In this document: positions 17,378 to 27,000 of the stretch, one piece after another | How positions within the stretch are numbered: position 1 is the first letter of the stretch | How the letters are laid out: each line of letters opens with the position of its first letter | From: Anaerolineales bacterium | Lineage (GTDB): Bacteria; Chloroflexota; Anaerolineae; Anaerolineales; Villigracilaceae | Direction: 5' to 3' | Length of the DNA stretch: 64,000 nt | NCBI GenBank assembly: GCA_020847435.1 | Contig: JADLBX010000009.1 | Span: forward strand, 1-64,000 | The notes under the pieces: model-generated | Told to the model about the DNA's origin: nothing | What the model saw: only the letters and a program-made list of their open reading frames with translations | Databases searched by the model: none | Translations under genes and position numbers: made by a program

Positions 17378-18229
17378 TCAGGGTTGTTGAAACGTGAGCT
17401 TGAACCCGCCGCTGAAGGGTCCGTTCGGCGATTCGCACGTCGGCGCGGTCAAACCGGTGGCGATCTCGCTCCCCAGCGCCAGTTGGACGGTGTAGGTCAC
17501 ATTCGGCGCCAGGATGAAATCCGCGTACCCGTTCCCCAGTTCGGGCTTCAAGCCGGTAAAAAATTGATCCTCGCCGTTATCCCACGTGATGCGAATTTCC
17601 ATGCCGGGCAACTGCCTGCGGTTCGCGTTCAACACCAGAACTTGCAGCAACCCGTCCGGCAGGTTTGAATTGCAAACACTTTCCTGTCCGGTCAACGTGA
17701 AGGGCGTGCCCAGTGTGGGGAGCGGGGGGCGTGTGGGGCGCGGCGTGGCTTCCAGGATGACCGGCTGTGTCGCGGCAACTTCGGAGGTGGCGGTGGAAAT
17801 TTCCTCCGGTGTGGAGGTGGGGATCGCGTCATTCCCAGGGGAGGTTGTGTTTGCCGTAGGAGGCGGCTCCACACTTGGAGAGGGCGGCAGGACGACCGCA
17901 ACGCCTTGCGCCAGAGCGGAGGCGAGCGCGGCAACCTGGTCCGCTTGTTGGATTTCTCCGCTGGCGATCATGCGTTGGGCTTGCGCGTTCAACGCCTCGA
18001 CGGAGTCCGCGTCGCCTACCAGTTCGAGGCGGGCGCGGGCGCGTTCGAGGTTGCCGGTGGCGGCGAAGGCCGCGGCGATTACCGAGCGATATTGATCTTT
18101 GAAATCCGCGCGTAACGCGACGGGCGCCGCGTCGACGACGCGGAGGGGCGAGAAAACCCACGCATAGAGCAGGCCGATTCCCAGTCCGGAGAGAAGCGCA
18201 AAGAAGACGCCCCAGCCGATCCGCTTCAT
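17378..18229 (-). CDS. Membrane-anchored protein, paralogue of the gene at 18226; unknown function
   Basis: 283 residues. An N-terminal membrane helix carries the motif SGLGIGLLYAWVFSP, then VALRADFKDQYRSVIAAAFAATGN and a helical region with a TPR-like LERARARLELVGDADSVEAL. A Pro/Thr/Ser-rich linker (residues ~120-175) leads to a small beta-rich C-terminal domain (ITWDNGEDQFFTGLKPELGN, TVQLALGSEIATG). The N-terminal 90 residues clearly match the upstream gene (GIGAGLAYGWVVDP, LRADYKADYVLMVAEAF), so the pair arose by tandem duplication. Starts overlap (ATGA), indicating one transcript. Function not recognised; probably exposed outside the membrane. Confidence 0.75.
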   Translation of the reverse strand: MKRIGWGVFFALLSGLGIGLLYAWVFSPLRVVDAAPVALRADFKDQYRSVIAAAFAATGNLERARARLELVGDADSVEALNAQAQRMIASGEIQQADQVAALASALAQGVAVVLPPSPSVEPPPTANTTSPGNDAIPTSTPEEISTATSEVAATQPVILEATPRPTRPPLPTLGTPFTLTGQESVCNSNLPDGLLQVLVLNANRRQLPGMEIRITWDNGEDQFFTGLKPELGNGYADFILAPNVTYTVQLALGSEIATGLTAPTCESPNGPFSGGFKLTFQQP

Positions 18230-18573
18230 GGGAGTCCGCTCCAGGCTTGCAAGGCTGTGACGAGTTCCTGAATCAAGGTGATATCGGTGGCGTCGAAACC
18301 GTTGGCGCGGGCGAAGTCCAACCCTTGCGCGGCGATGGCGGTGGGCGACTGCGAACCGAAGACGGCTAACTGTCGCGCCGCCAGCCCGGGGTCGCGCTGT
18401 GCGTTGAACGCTTCCGCGACCATCAGCACGTAATCGGCTTTGTAATCGGCGCGCAGGGTATCGGGGGTGAGGTCGAAGTAGTCAACCGGGTCAACGACCC
18501 AACCGTATGCGAGACCCGCGCCGATGCCCGCGAGCGCCGCGATGACGATGAATATCCAGCGGTTTGATCTCAT
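18226..18573 (-). CDS. Membrane protein, short paralogue of the downstream gene; unknown function
   Basis: 115 residues: one membrane helix (FIVIAALAGIGAGLAYGWVV), the PVDYFDLTPDTLRADYKADY motif shared with its neighbour, then about 60 helical residues. It lacks the linker and beta-domain of its paralogue. It overlaps the next gene by 4 bp and is preceded by a good sigma70 promoter at 18691-18719, with a ~110-nt leader. No family function is known to me. Confidence 0.75.
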   Translation of the reverse strand: MRSNRWIFIVIAALAGIGAGLAYGWVVDPVDYFDLTPDTLRADYKADYVLMVAEAFNAQRDPGLAARQLAVFGSQSPTAIAAQGLDFARANGFDATDITLIQELVTALQAWSGLP

Positions 18574-18651
18574 AAAAAATATCCGAGCAGGTGACCGGCG
18601 GCGCCCAGAGACTCTTCCTTACCGTTGCTGTCTTTCGACCCTGGCGGGGTT

Positions 18652-18682
18652 CGGCAGGCTCTGCCGCGCCGGGCCTGCCCGG
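18652..18682 (-). promoter_or_regulatory. Double GC-rich hairpin in a ~110-nt leader
   Basis: CGGCAG-gct-CTGCCG and CCGGGC-ct-GCCCGG sit side by side just downstream of the predicted minus-strand start site and ~75 bp before the 18573 start codon. They could be attenuator-like leader hairpins or a short intergenic repeat. Confidence 0.4.
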
Positions 18683-18690
18683 ACGTGCGA

Positions 18691-18719
18691 AGCATACTCG
18701 AAGTGAGAAGGGAAGTCAA
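18691..18719 (-). promoter_or_regulatory. Sigma70-type promoter for the paralogous membrane-protein pair
   Basis: On the minus strand, TTGACT (18714-18719) and TATGCT (18691-18696) are separated by exactly 17 bp. Predicted start near 18684, giving a leader of about 110 nt that begins with the double hairpin at 18652-18682. Confidence 0.65.
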
Positions 18720-18769
18720 TTATCTTTGTTTTTGGGGAGTGGCGAAAAGGGTGTGTAATATCTTTCTTT

Positions 18770-18829
18770 GCCACGGAGATCACAGAGTTCTTTGAGAGAA
18801 AACTCAAAATCGCGGTGAACTTAGCGGCC
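18770..18829. repeat. CCACAGAG-type intergenic inverted repeat, copy 3
   Basis: Begins GCCACGGAGATCACAGAG and ends GGTGAACTTAGCGGCC. Its reverse complement lines up over its whole length with the unit at 59381-59444 (shared AAGTTCACCG, GAGTTTT and CTCTGTG blocks), so the two are copies in opposite orientation. The surrounding gap 18574-18914 also holds the promoter above and a small palindrome, CGTTGAAA-CGC-TTTCAACG (18880-18898), but no gene. Confidence 0.6.
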
Positions 18830-18914
18830 AAGTCCACGAGATGAGCTGCTCTCTGTTTTTGGGAGGGCGGCTGTCTCAACGTTGAAACGCTTTCAACGCG
18901 TATGCCGCGCATAA

Positions 18915-20303
18915 CTACTTGGCAGATGAATCGGAGTCGATCAGTTTCAGGAATACATCCACGATCTGCGGATCGAACAGCCTGCCTGCTTCATCGCGTA
19001 GGTAGCGCATCACTTCTTCCGGCGGCAGGCGTTTGCGATAGGGGCGGTCGCTGGTGAGCGCGTCCCACACATCCACCACCGAGAACAAACGCGCGAACAG
19101 CGGTATCGCTTCGCCTTTCAAGCCGTGAGGGTAGCCACTGCCATCCCAGCGTTCGTGGTGGTAGTAGGGGATGATCAACGCGTCGCTGAGATAGCCGATA
19201 CGCGCGAGCATCTGCTGTGCGTATTGCGGATGCCGCCGCATCACGGACCATTCCTCTTCGGTGAGCGTCCCCTGTTTGTGCAGAATCTCATCCGGGATGC
19301 CGATCTTGCCCATATCGTGCAGGAGCGCGCCGCGATGGATTTGCACGATCTCTTCGTCATTGCAACCGAGTTCCATTGCCAGTCGCACGGTGAGTTCGGT
19401 CACGCGCTTCGTATGTCCTTCCGTTTCTTTGTCGCGCAGGTCGAGCGCCACCACCCAGCCCTCGATCGTTTTGTCGTAGGCGTCGCGGATCTCTGCCAGA
19501 GCGCGTTGGAGCGCCAGTTGCGCCTCGCGGCGTTCAGTGATATCGCGCGAGGAGGCTTGAAACTCCACCAGGATTCCATCCGCGTTGTAGATCGGACGGG
19601 CAGTTGTTTCAAGCCAGATATAGCGCCCGTCCTTGTGGAGCGCGCGATACGCGGTGGGGCGCGGGCTTCCCTCCGTCTCCGAGTTGGATAACCGGGCGAG
19701 GATCGTGTCTGTATCGTCCGGATGGATGAACTGGAGGATGGGAATGCCGATCATTTCTTCCGGTTCGTAGCCGAGGATGGCGCGGCACGCCGGGGAGACG
19801 TAGATCATGCTCAGGTCCGGCTGGTGCCGCGAGATCATATCCGAAGAATTTTCAGCGAGCAGTCTAAACTGCGCTTCGCTTTCCGCCAGCGCTTGTTGCA
19901 TCCGTTTTTGTTCGAGAATGGCTTGCCATTGCTTGATGGCGCGCTCTGCCAGATGGGGCATATCCGCCATGGATTCGGAGGATTTGACGATGTAATCCAA
20001 CGCGCCGGCTTTGATCGCCTCGACGGCGTGACGCTCGCTCCCGTAACTGGTCATGATGATCACCGGGGGAGTCGGCGCGCTGGATTCGGCAGAGAGCAGT
20101 TCGTGGCTGTCGCCATCCGGCAGGCGCCAGTCGGCGATGATGAGCGTGGGGTCAAATTCTTGAATCGCCGCGCGTGCATGCGCGAGGGTTTCCGCCACCC
20201 GGAGGCGCGCCGTATCCCAGCGTTCTTCGAAGGAACGCCGGATCAATTCCGCATGAGCGGGATCGTCCTCCAGCAACAGGATTCGGATTGGATCATCCAG
20301 CAT
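18915..20303 (-). CDS. Response regulator: receiver-PAS-HD-GYP phosphodiesterase
   Basis: 462 residues from the ATG at 20303; a longer frame from 20423 adds sequence unlike any receiver domain. Receiver: residues 5-125, phospho-acceptor Asp58 in LIIADWRLPDG. PAS: ~145-270 (FRLLAENSSDMISRHQPDLS, DITERREAQLAL). HD-GYP: ~285-455 with HTKRV, HDMGKIGIPDEIL, MRRHPQYAQQML and HHERWDGSGYPHGL, all metal- and GYP-motif residues intact. HD-GYP proteins usually hydrolyse cyclic di-GMP, so this likely links a phosphorelay to c-di-GMP levels. Its start is 41 bp downstream of a CheY-like gene on the same strand. Confidence 0.92.
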   Translation of the reverse strand: MLDDPIRILLLEDDPAHAELIRRSFEERWDTARLRVAETLAHARAAIQEFDPTLIIADWRLPDGDSHELLSAESSAPTPPVIIMTSYGSERHAVEAIKAGALDYIVKSSESMADMPHLAERAIKQWQAILEQKRMQQALAESEAQFRLLAENSSDMISRHQPDLSMIYVSPACRAILGYEPEEMIGIPILQFIHPDDTDTILARLSNSETEGSPRPTAYRALHKDGRYIWLETTARPIYNADGILVEFQASSRDITERREAQLALQRALAEIRDAYDKTIEGWVVALDLRDKETEGHTKRVTELTVRLAMELGCNDEEIVQIHRGALLHDMGKIGIPDEILHKQGTLTEEEWSVMRRHPQYAQQMLARIGYLSDALIIPYYHHERWDGSGYPHGLKGEAIPLFARLFSVVDVWDALTSDRPYRKRLPPEEVMRYLRDEAGRLFDPQIVDVFLKLIDSDSSAK

Positions 20304-20343
20304 GTAAATTGTTGTAGAGCCTGACGTATGAGGTTGGATAAGG

Positions 20344-20793
20344 TTATTCTTTGAGGTGTGGGTGAGTGTTCCAGCCCAGCCAGTAAAAGCCGAGATCGTC
20401 CATGAGCTTTTTGAACTCTTCAAACCCCACCGGCTTGACGAGGTAACTGTTGGCGTGGTTGTAATAGGCTTTCGCCACGTCCTTTTCCGCTTCGGAGGTG
20501 GTTAAGATAACCACTGGGATGGATTTAAGTTCGTCGTCTTCCTTGATGGCGCGCAACACGTCTATGCCGTCTACGCGGGGAAGCCGCAGGTCGAGGAGAA
20601 TGACGTGCGGCGGCGGCGCGGACGCGGCGTCTATAAATTCGCCGCGATGGAAGAGATAATCCAGCGCGGATTGTCCATCCAGAAAATGGCGCACTCGATT
20701 TGCGATGCGATGTTCCTCGAGAGTGCGGATGACTAATTCTGCATGGTCTTCGTTATCTTCCACGAGCATAACGAGGATGGGTTCGCCGATCAT
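20344..20793 (-). CDS. CheY-like response regulator, Rcp1 subfamily
   Basis: 149 residues, a lone receiver domain. Acidic triad VEDNEDH near residues 11-13 and phospho-acceptor Asp68 in VILLDLRLPRVDG, with VILTTSEAEKDVAKAYYNHA and the Lys in YLVKPVGFEEF. This is the hallmark layout of Rcp1-type regulators, which receive phosphate from phytochrome-like or PAS/GAF histidine kinases. It lies between the HD-GYP regulator and a large histidine kinase, all on the minus strand, suggesting a phosphorelay. Confidence 0.92.
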   Translation of the reverse strand: MIGEPILVMLVEDNEDHAELVIRTLEEHRIANRVRHFLDGQSALDYLFHRGEFIDAASAPPPHVILLDLRLPRVDGIDVLRAIKEDDELKSIPVVILTTSEAEKDVAKAYYNHANSYLVKPVGFEEFKKLMDDLGFYWLGWNTHPHLKE

Positions 20794-20875
20794 GTTGGAC
20801 TCCTTGTCGCTTATGGTTGCGAATTCTAACCTGAAATTTACAATTCATGTATGACGATTACCGATTTGCCACGCT

Positions 20876-23104
20876 TCAATTTGCGGCTTCTGCTGAAGCG
20901 GAGGCGCTGACCGGCAGGGTGAAGTAGAACGCGCTGCCCGCGCTGGGTCTTGATTCCACCCAAACCTTGCCGCCATGTACTTCCACGATGCGGCGCACCA
21001 ACGTCAGACCGACGCCGGTGCCTTCGATGTTGGGGTTGAGGCGGTTGAATAATCCGAACACCTTTTCATGGAATTGCGGTTCGATCCCGATCCCGTTGTC
21101 GCGTACAAAGAGAGTTGCCATGCCGTTTGAATCTTGCCCGGTGCAACCAATTTCGATACGCGGTTCGGCTTGAGCGCCCATAAATTTGATGGCATTGCTC
21201 AGCAGGTTTTGCATAACTTCCACAAGGCGGATGCGATCCCCGCGCACGACAGGCAGGTTGTCCTTGACCGCGACTTGGATGTCGCTTTGGTGGAACGACC
21301 CGGCGAGTAAATCTCTGGCTTCCTGAACGATTTGTTCGAAAGGCAGATCGCGCGGCGGGTTGGTGATGCGTCCCACGCGTGAGAGTTCCAGTAAATCGTT
21401 CAACAATGCCTGCATCCGATCTGCCGCGTTGGCGATCTTGGATAAATCGGCATCGAACTGCTTCATATCTCTCTTTTTGGCGTCCTCGCGGATGAAGCCG
21501 AGGAAACCGCGAATCGTTACCAGAGGCGACTTCAGATCGTGCGAGACGGTGTAGGTGAACCGCTCCAGTTCCGCGTTCCTGCCTTCGAGTTCGTTGATCA
21601 ATTGGGTCCGCTCGGTGAACAACTGCGCGTTCGCGATCGCATTGGCGATCTGGTCCGCCATCGTTTGCAGCGCCGTGACGTCGGCGTTTGAAAATGCGGA
21701 GGCGAGTTCGGATTGAATGGTCATCGCGCCGATGATCGCATCGCGCGAAATCAGCGGGAGCGCGATCTCGGAGCGCGTCAATGGCAGGCGCGGGTTTTTG
21801 AAATGGACGGCATCCTCGCCCACGTCGAGGGCGATGCGTGCCTTTCTGTGTGTGAGGCACCATCCGACCATCGAAGACTCGCCCACGTCGAGTTTTTGTT
21901 CTTCGGCGATCAACATCCTTCCCGCTTCGCCGGTGGCGGCTTTCAGCAGGGCGTGAGTCCCGGGTTCATTGAGCAGGAAGATGCCGATGTAGTAATAATT
22001 AAAATGACTGCGGATGAGTTCGACGACCGTCGCGAGCAGTGGTTCCAGGTCCAGTGTGGAAGATGCCGCGTGCGAAACCTCCGCCGCCGTTTGCAGTTGG
22101 ATGGCGCGCCGCGTCAAGGCGCTGATCAGGCTTGCCTGCTGTTCATCGGATTGTTTCTGTTCGGTGATGTCCATCCAGGCGCCGAGCCAGTGAGTCGCAG
22201 CGCCATCGTCTGCTGTAATGAGTTTAGCCTTATCCCGGATCCAGACCGTATTTCCATCCTGGGTTAGAAAGCGATATTCCATATCGAACGTCGTGTCGCT
22301 TTGATCGGTGGCTTCACTTTCGGACAGCGTTCGTTCGCGGTCTTCCGGGTGCAGGAGTTTTTTCCACAGCCCCGGGTCTTTCATAAAATCATCCCGTGAA
22401 TAGCCGAGCAGTTCCTCGATTTGGGGGCTGACATACCGGATGACAGGTTCGTTTCCCAACCCGATAATATAGGTGATGACCGGGATATTCTCGAGCAGGG
22501 CGCGGTATTGCACTTCGTTGGTGGGCGCGCGTTTGAACGTCTCACGCGCCGTCCACGCGGAGAGGAACTGCACCACATTGATGATCAAATAGAAAATGGA
22601 TGAGGTCAGCCAAACCGTCTGGCTTGGATTCGGCGCGACGCCCACAAACCGTTGTCCCGACGATTCGAGATATGCGAACCAGCCGCCGGTGAGGATCGTC
22701 AACAACGATATGGCAAGCGATCCTTTTCCGCCGAGGAGCGCTCCTGCGATAACGATCACCGTTGCGTGTCCCAGAATGAATCCCGTGCCGCGCACTCCAA
22801 ATCTAGCGAACGCCATTACCGTAAAGAGCAGCCAGAAGAAGCCTACGAGAAAGATCGCCGCAGTCCTCAGATATCCTTTTCGAGTAAGGATGAAAATCAG
22901 GCTCGCAATGAACTCGCTGACAATGGACTGCGCCAATGCGCGCTCGATCTGCTCCGGCGATTGGAAATAGATGACGGCTGAATAACAAACCGGCGCGATC
23001 AACGCAGTCAGCAGGATGTAATGCAGGATGAACGCCTGGCGCGTTTTGGTCTCATCGTTATTGAAGAGGGGAGGAGTGAGCCAGTTGCGTAGGAACGATT
23101 TCAT
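20876..23104 (-). CDS. Membrane histidine kinase with PAS and GAF domains
   Basis: 742 residues. Five or six membrane helices occupy residues ~25-190, then PAS (~200-320: YRALLENIPVITYIIG, MDITEQK), GAF (~345-495) and a kinase core: HisKA with YTVSHDLKSPLVTIRG (His near 527) and HATPase with NLLSNAIKF, DNGIGIEP and GTGVGLTLVRRI. The His-Asp-Leu-Lys-Ser motif matches kinases paired with Rcp1-like receivers, consistent with its neighbour. The ligand of the membrane and GAF parts is unknown. Start ATG at 23104. Confidence 0.92.
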   Translation of the reverse strand: MKSFLRNWLTPPLFNNDETKTRQAFILHYILLTALIAPVCYSAVIYFQSPEQIERALAQSIVSEFIASLIFILTRKGYLRTAAIFLVGFFWLLFTVMAFARFGVRGTGFILGHATVIVIAGALLGGKGSLAISLLTILTGGWFAYLESSGQRFVGVAPNPSQTVWLTSSIFYLIINVVQFLSAWTARETFKRAPTNEVQYRALLENIPVITYIIGLGNEPVIRYVSPQIEELLGYSRDDFMKDPGLWKKLLHPEDRERTLSESEATDQSDTTFDMEYRFLTQDGNTVWIRDKAKLITADDGAATHWLGAWMDITEQKQSDEQQASLISALTRRAIQLQTAAEVSHAASSTLDLEPLLATVVELIRSHFNYYYIGIFLLNEPGTHALLKAATGEAGRMLIAEEQKLDVGESSMVGWCLTHRKARIALDVGEDAVHFKNPRLPLTRSEIALPLISRDAIIGAMTIQSELASAFSNADVTALQTMADQIANAIANAQLFTERTQLINELEGRNAELERFTYTVSHDLKSPLVTIRGFLGFIREDAKKRDMKQFDADLSKIANAADRMQALLNDLLELSRVGRITNPPRDLPFEQIVQEARDLLAGSFHQSDIQVAVKDNLPVVRGDRIRLVEVMQNLLSNAIKFMGAQAEPRIEIGCTGQDSNGMATLFVRDNGIGIEPQFHEKVFGLFNRLNPNIEGTGVGLTLVRRIVEVHGGKVWVESRPSAGSAFYFTLPVSASASAEAAN

Positions 23105-23240
23105 CGCCAGGTAAGGTCGTGTGGGTTAACGAGAGATGAGTTTTCCTTTCGCCCAAGTATAGCACGCAGGATTTATTCGTCTCCATTCTCGTGATATAAT
23201 TTTGCCAGTTAGCGCTCAATTTCAACCCGGAGGATGTGTC

Positions 23241-23576
23241 ATGGAAATCACGCATCAGGAATTCAAGCATTGCGAATTGATCAAGATCAAGGGTCGGGTG
23301 GATAGCGCCACGGCGTCCCACCTCGCGCAGACATTTGAAAAGACCGACAAGGACGGCAAATATAAATTAGTTTTAGACATGAGCGAATTGGAATACATGT
23401 CCAGCGCCGGCTTCCGCGCCTTGCTCGCCGCCCAGCGCAACTCCAAGAAATACAATCGCGGCGAGGTCGTGCTGGTGTCTGTGCCGGAGCGCATCCGCGA
23501 GGCGCTCGAACTGGCGGGCTTTACCGAACTCTTCAAAACATTCGACGACCCGTTGAACGCGGTCGGTTATTTCTAA
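23241..23576 (+). CDS. STAS-domain anti-sigma factor antagonist (RsbV/SpoIIAA-like)
   Basis: 111 residues from the ATG at 23241, preceded by CGGAGGATG, a strong ribosome-binding site; the earlier start at 23202 lacks one. The STAS signature is LVLDMSELEYMSSAGFRALL, with a Ser at the position phosphorylated in RsbV (YMSSAG). It is the first gene of a partner-switching set: the next genes encode an anti-sigma kinase and a SpoIIE phosphatase. Dephosphorylated antagonist would bind the kinase and free a regulator. Confidence 0.9.
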   Translation: MEITHQEFKHCELIKIKGRVDSATASHLAQTFEKTDKDGKYKLVLDMSELEYMSSAGFRALLAAQRNSKKYNRGEVVLVSVPERIREALELAGFTELFKTFDDPLNAVGYF

Positions 23577-23662
23577 GGCGCGACGGGGTCGGAGCCGACA
23601 AATCATGCAGAAGGAAGCCGCTTTCGGCCATGTTTGGCTGAGGCGGCTTTAATTATTTTCCG

Positions 23663-24073
23663 ATGCGCACAGTTCAATTTCCGGCAAAGTTTGAGCAACT
23701 CGACGAGATCCGCGAATATGTGGGGACCATTGCGTGGCAGAATGGCTTTGGCGATAAAGACGTTTACAACATCCAACTCGCCACCGATGAAGCCGCGTCG
23801 AACATCATTGAACACGCCTACGCCAGCGAACCGGACGGAGCGCTTGAATTAACCTGCGGTATGCAAGGAGACCGGTTGGTGATCGTTCTGGTGGACCATG
23901 GCGCGCCGTTCGACCCAGCCGATGTGCCTCTGCCCGACTTGCAAGCCGACCTGGCTGACCGGAAAATCGGGGGGTTGGGAATTTTCCTCATGCGAAAACT
24001 CATGGATGAAGTGCATTACCAATCCAACGCCGACATGAGCAACGTCCTCACGATGATCAAGCGAAAGGGTTAG
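23663..24073 (+). CDS. Anti-sigma regulatory kinase (RsbW-like HATPase)
   Basis: 136 residues, a GHKL ATPase without a HisKA domain. N-box DEAASNIIEHAY near residues 34-45, then LVDHGAPFDPADVP and the G-box KIGGLGIFLMRKLMDEVHY. This is the RsbW/SpoIIAB fold, which phosphorylates the STAS antagonist and holds a sigma factor or other target. The target is not encoded here; the ECF factor at 280 is far away. The 4-bp spacing to the phosphatase gene suggests co-translation. Confidence 0.9.
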   Translation: MRTVQFPAKFEQLDEIREYVGTIAWQNGFGDKDVYNIQLATDEAASNIIEHAYASEPDGALELTCGMQGDRLVIVLVDHGAPFDPADVPLPDLQADLADRKIGGLGIFLMRKLMDEVHYQSNADMSNVLTMIKRKG

Positions 24074-24077
24074 ACGC

Positions 24078-27000
24078 ATGAAAGCGGCGTCCTCGTCCGA
24101 TTGGCGCGAACTTGCCAGATTGGGCGAACAACTCATCGGCAGTCCATCGTTATCCGCTCAACGCGACCAGATCGCGTCCGTCGTTGCGCGCCTGCTCAAA
24201 GCCGACGTGGACTTATGGCTGGATGAGAACCTGTTCCGCCTGCCCGACGCCACAGGCGAACTGGTCTTTTCGTCGCATCCCGATTCACAGGCGTTGACGC
24301 GCATTTTGAAATCACGCGGGCTTTTACTGAGCAATCAAAAAGGGAGGAAGAACAACGCTTCGCGCGGGATGTGGGCAGGGATGCCGCTGAGGAATCGCGC
24401 AACCACCCTGGGGGCGATTCAGGTCGCCCGTCCGCGCGGACCCGCCTTCAAAAAAGATGAACTCGATCTGTTGGCGGGTTTGGCGGGCATCGTTGGCGTG
24501 AGTTTGGTGGCGTCTCACCGCGTGGCTGTCGAAAGTTTCAGGCTCAACCAACTCAACCTCGTCAGTCAAGTCAGCTCGCAGATTGCCAACGTGCTGGACT
24601 TGAACGAACTCGCCGAACGCGTCACAAAACTGATTCAACAAACATTCCATTATTACTACGTCGCCATCTTCACCCTGCGTGAACGCTCGAGCGTAATGCG
24701 CTTCCGCTCCAGCGCCATGGCAGACCGCGAGGGGAAACGCCGCGCCAAGGTCGCGCTGGAGGTGAAGGTGGGACAGGGCTTGATCGGCGAAGCGGCGGAA
24801 AAAGGCGAGCGCATCCTGGTCCCCGATGTGCGGAAGGATACGCGTTACCGGTTCATTAACGCTCTGCCCGAAACCCGCTCCGAAGTGGTGATCCCGTTGA
24901 AGATCGAAGGGCGCGTGCTAGGCGTGCTGGATGTGCAAAGCGATTCGGTGAAGGCGTTCCATCCGAACGACCTGCTCGTCCTCAACGCGCTGGCTGATTC
25001 GATCGCGCGCGCCGTTGAAGGGGCGCGCTTGTATTACGACTTGCGGCGGCATTCCGACCATTTGACCTTGATCGCCGATGTCGGGAAAAGCGTCAGCGCC
25101 TCGTTGGAAATCAACACGTTGATGCAGAACGTCTCAGACCTGATCCATCACCGCTTCAATTACGCGCACGTGAACCTGTTCACCGCGCATCCCAGCCGGC
25201 GGATGATCGAATACCGGGCGGGGAGCGGCGAACGCAGTCCGCGGTCGGTCGGGTTCACCATTCCGTTGGACGATCCGCAGGGCATCATCCCGTGGGTGGC
25301 GCGGGAAGGCAAGACCGTCGTGGCAAACGACGTGCGCAAGGATAAACGGTATATCCCTTCGCCGCTTCCGCCGCATAATACAAAATCCGAGATCTGCGTG
25401 CCGTTGCTGTACGACGGCGAAGTGGTCGGCTTGCTCGATATTCAATCGGACCGCTACAATGCCTTCGCCACGGAAGACCGGGTTATGTTCGAAGCCGTGG
25501 CGGACCACATTGCCATTGCGATTCATAACGCGGCGTTGTATCGCTCGGAACAATGGCGGCGGCAGGTTGCCGACAGTCTGCGCGAAGTGGCGGGCTTAAT
25601 CTCGGCGGATGAAGATGTGGACGACGTACTCGAGGTGATTTTGCTGGAGTTGGAGAAGAATCTGCCGGTTGAGATCTCCTCCATCTGGTTGCTCGAAGAT
25701 GATGAGTTATATCTGGCGGCGAGTCATAACATTGACGAAGCGTTATTGGAAAATACCTTGTTCAACACGCCCGAAGCCTACGCCGCCATGATGCGCGTGA
25801 TCGAAACGGAGGGCGCCGAAGTCCGCAAGCCGACGGATGTGTTGGGCGCGACCGGGATCGCCGCCGGATTCAACCAGGATTATTCCGCGTTGGCGGTGCC
25901 TCTGCGCGTGGGCGACCAACCCTTCGGCGTGATCACGTTGGCGCATCCTTCGCCCGGACGATACGGCAACGAGGCGCGCACGGTGGCGACGACCTTTGCC
26001 AGTTACGCCGCGGTTGCCATCGAAAACACGCGCCTGTACGACATCGCGCAGGAACAGGCGTATGCCTCTGCCGCGTTGTTGCAGGTGGCGCAAGCGATCG
26101 TCAGCCTGAACGACCTCGATGAGATCCTCGATACCATCATCCGCATTATGCCGATTCTGGTGGGCGTGGGGCGCGCGGCGTTGTATCAATTCAATTCGGT
26201 GACGGAGAAATTCCTGCCTTCGCAACAGTACGGCTTGAGCGAGGAGGAAGAGACGCGCTTTTGGGAACATTCCTTCGCGGCGGGCGAGTTCAAGTTTTTG
26301 GACGTGTGCCGCAGTGTGAACGGCATGCGGGCTTGCGCGCTGGGAGCGGCGCGGGGACTTGACGCCTGGGTGTCCGCCGACCCGTCGTATGAAGCGAACT
26401 TCGCCCACCCGGACGCGCTCCTATTTGCCGTCCCTATCGCGGTGAAGGATACGCTGTACGGCGTCATGTTGATCGAAGAAGCCGAGGGCGGGTTGCGTTT
26501 TCGGGCGCGGCGCCTGGAGATCATCAACGGGATCGCGCAACAAGCCGCGCTGGCGATCCAGAACGATTTACTGCAACGCGAGATGGTGGTGCGCGAACGC
26601 CTCGAAACGGAAGTGCAGTTGGCGCGCCAAATTCAGCAGACTTTCATCCCCGACTCTCTGCCGCAGGTGGAGGGGTGGGAGTTTGCCGCGCGCTGGCGGA
26701 CGGCGCGACAGGTGGGCGGCGATTTTTACGATGTGTTCGACCTGCCCAACCGGAAGATCGGTTTGTTCATCGCCGATGTCGCGGATAAGGGCGTGCCCGC
26801 GGCGTTGTTCATGGCGCTTACGCGGACGCTGGTGCGCGCCGCCGTGCTGGAGACCGACTCGCCTGCCGAGGCGTTGCGCCGCGTGAATGAACTGCTGATC
26901 CCGGATACCAAACAGGGCATGTTCGTCACGGCGGTCTATGCTGTCCTTGACCTGGAAAAAAATGAATTGACCTACGTCAACGCGGGACACAACCCGCCGC

